A DNA stretch of 64,000 nt from Brachypodius melanocephalos. Its lineage: Eukaryota; Chordata; Aves; Passeriformes; Pycnonotidae. The stretch spans positions 13,287,881 through 13,351,880 of the forward strand of contig VZSR01001854.1 of assembly GCA_013398615.1 (NCBI GenBank). The letters are read 5' to 3'. Below, piece by piece: positions 62,475 to 64,000 of the stretch (positions within the stretch are counted from its first letter, which is position 1; every line of letters starts with the position of its first letter). Both the position numbers and the translations under genes were made by a program. The notes beneath the pieces are model-generated. The model had not been told where the DNA came from and did no database searches. It saw nothing but the letters and a program-made list of their open reading frames with translations.

Positions 62475-64000
62475 CTGAAAGAGAGAAGGTCGTCATAAAC
62501 ACGATCATCAAATAGGACCTTGAAAATACCACAGAAACACTCAAAACAGACAAAAAGACAACCCTTTTCTATAATAAAATTTCTATAACCTTTTAAAAAA
62601 ATATCTCCTGACATTTTTTCAACATTTCCAATAGCAGTGATCGTTAATGGACTTTTAATACCAGTCTCAAGCTGAAAGTGTTTTCTCAACTTCTATGGAA
62701 GCACAGTACCACACTGCTAAAAGCAATAATATACCAGTACAAATTAGATCTATCACATCCACAAAAACAGTAAACACCCCAAGTAGCATAATCGAGCATA
62801 TCCTTTATAAATTAGCAGCCCCAAGTAAGGTGAAGCTAAATATGCTAAACCTTCTAATTAAGAAGAATTCTGATAAACTGCAAGTAAATGACAGAAACTG
62901 GTAAATAATTCCTTGGTAACATCTAGTGGTATATGAATAAGCAAGCCCCTGTCCATTTTGTATATTTCTTACATACTTCAAAAGGGACAACAGATAAAAT
63001 ATGTTTTATATTACAGATCCTGGCTCCCTGAGGCGCATGTTACTCATAGCTCCAGAACTGCTAAGCCTATCTTCAGAAGCAAATTCCCTGTGGAGTGATA
63101 TGCATTTAAAGGAACAGATGACATTAAAAAAAAAAACAGTGCAAAATTGCCAGTATTCTCACAAATGCAGACTTGTCAGTATGCTCAAGCCCCACAATCT
63201 ATGTCTTCTGATGTGTATCATCAAGGTCTGTAGGTCCTGCCTATTCATTTTCCAAAACAAAATATACTCCGTCTGATGCAAATACTTTGTAAAATACATG
63301 GATGAAATTAAACAACCACTGAATAGCAGAACAAATTCACACTGACTAATGTTTTAATTTTTAAATTTTTAATTTAATTTAATTTTTAACTTTTAAATTT
63401 TCTCTCTACCTCCTGCCTGTTAGGGAGGGAAAATGAGCTCCTCCTAAAAATGGGACTACTAAAGTTTGTAATTCCACTAAATACTAAAAAAATAAGGAAA
63501 CAGTAGAAAAATGGTTTTATCATATAGCATAACCTCCTTTTTCCATTACCTCTACCTCAGTTGATACCACCATGTTCCAACAAGAAACAGATTAACTGCT
63601 TCTTTTTATCTCCTGTTTTCCTCAGTCCACTACCTCTTCTCACAGATAGTCTGACTTATGAACATACCCAATTAGACTTAGAGCAATCACTTTCAACCCA
63701 TATTTTAATTTAAAGCCTGTGTTGCTATTTCAAAGCTAAAAGAAGCTTATTGTCTGAAAGCCTCTCTAACTTTTCCACCTGTTAGAGTCAGAAAAAAAAT
63801 TCCCCAGAAACCCCTATCCCACTAACACAGCAATACACTGGAGAATCCACCATTATGTTCAGGATTCTCAAGTTCTGAGGCCACAGGGACTTGTGAAAAC
63901 CTTGTGCTTTCACAGTTTTGTGTTACTTCAGAAATAAAGAGCTCTTAGCCTAAAGGCTTCAACTGGACTACTCTTGTTCCCTCCTGAAGGCTGTGCAAAG
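62475..64000 (-). other. SEMA5A intron upstream of the TSR3/4 exon (partial)
   Basis: Intronic sequence directly 5' of the acceptor at 62475. I searched the minus strand for another TSR exon (tryptophan ladder, CSxxCG) and found none before the window ends. Low-complexity TTTAA-rich DNA lies at 63350-63400. Confidence 0.85.

Noticed and set aside
62475..64000. A further upstream TSR exon
   Set aside because: No minus-strand stretch with a tryptophan ladder and cysteine pattern between splice sites was found.

Overview
The window is AT-rich vertebrate nuclear DNA, almost certainly from a bird. Several CR1 (chicken repeat 1) LINE fragments, mostly non-coding sequence, and large introns with GT-AG borders all point that way. 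The only protein-coding gene I can support is the 3' half of the semaphorin-5A gene (SEMA5A), on the minus strand from 62474 down to the stop codon at 31578. Seven coding exons join into one continuous frame of 383 residues plus a stop. All seven were placed by splice sites and phase: 62474-62249, 52447-52229, 43237-43067, 38104-37949, 35879-35832, 33288-33077 and 31697-31578. In order they encode the end of TSR3 and all of TSR4, then TSR5, TSR6, TSR7, a 16-residue juxtamembrane piece, the transmembrane helix with the first part of the tail, and the C-terminus ending in Tyr-Asp-Glu-Tyr. The semaphorin and PSI domains and the first TSRs lie beyond 64000.

Layout. 62475-64000 is the start of the intron leading to the missing upstream exons. 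31698-62248 holds six complete introns (9801, 8991, 4962, 2069, 2543 and 1379 bp). The 9.8-kb intron carries a plus-strand CR1 copy split by a 289-bp solo LTR with TG...CA ends and a 5-bp target duplication, plus a perfect 13-bp hairpin and a 33-bp tandem duplication. The 2.5-kb intron carries a 321-bp GAA/TTC-type tract. 31577 downwards is SEMA5A 3' UTR; its end cannot be fixed by eye, and AATAAA hexamers at 29495-29500 and 29404-29414 are candidates. The rest, down to position 1, looks intergenic. It contains an ancient CR1 remnant (about 1990-2340), a CR1 copy with recognisable ORF2 protein (12608-13475), two further CR1 3' ends (24895-25445 and about 28390-28523), A/C-rich and G/T-rich simple sequence, a 100-N assembly gap (8109-8208) and a GC-richer patch near 11400-12070 with no recognised gene.

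No operon-like or novel multi-gene system is present. The points most worth a second look are the symmetric 48-nt microexon, the long purine tract in the neighbouring intron, the nested CR1/solo-LTR insertion with an exact target duplication, the perfect hairpin, and the unusual TSR7 exon.
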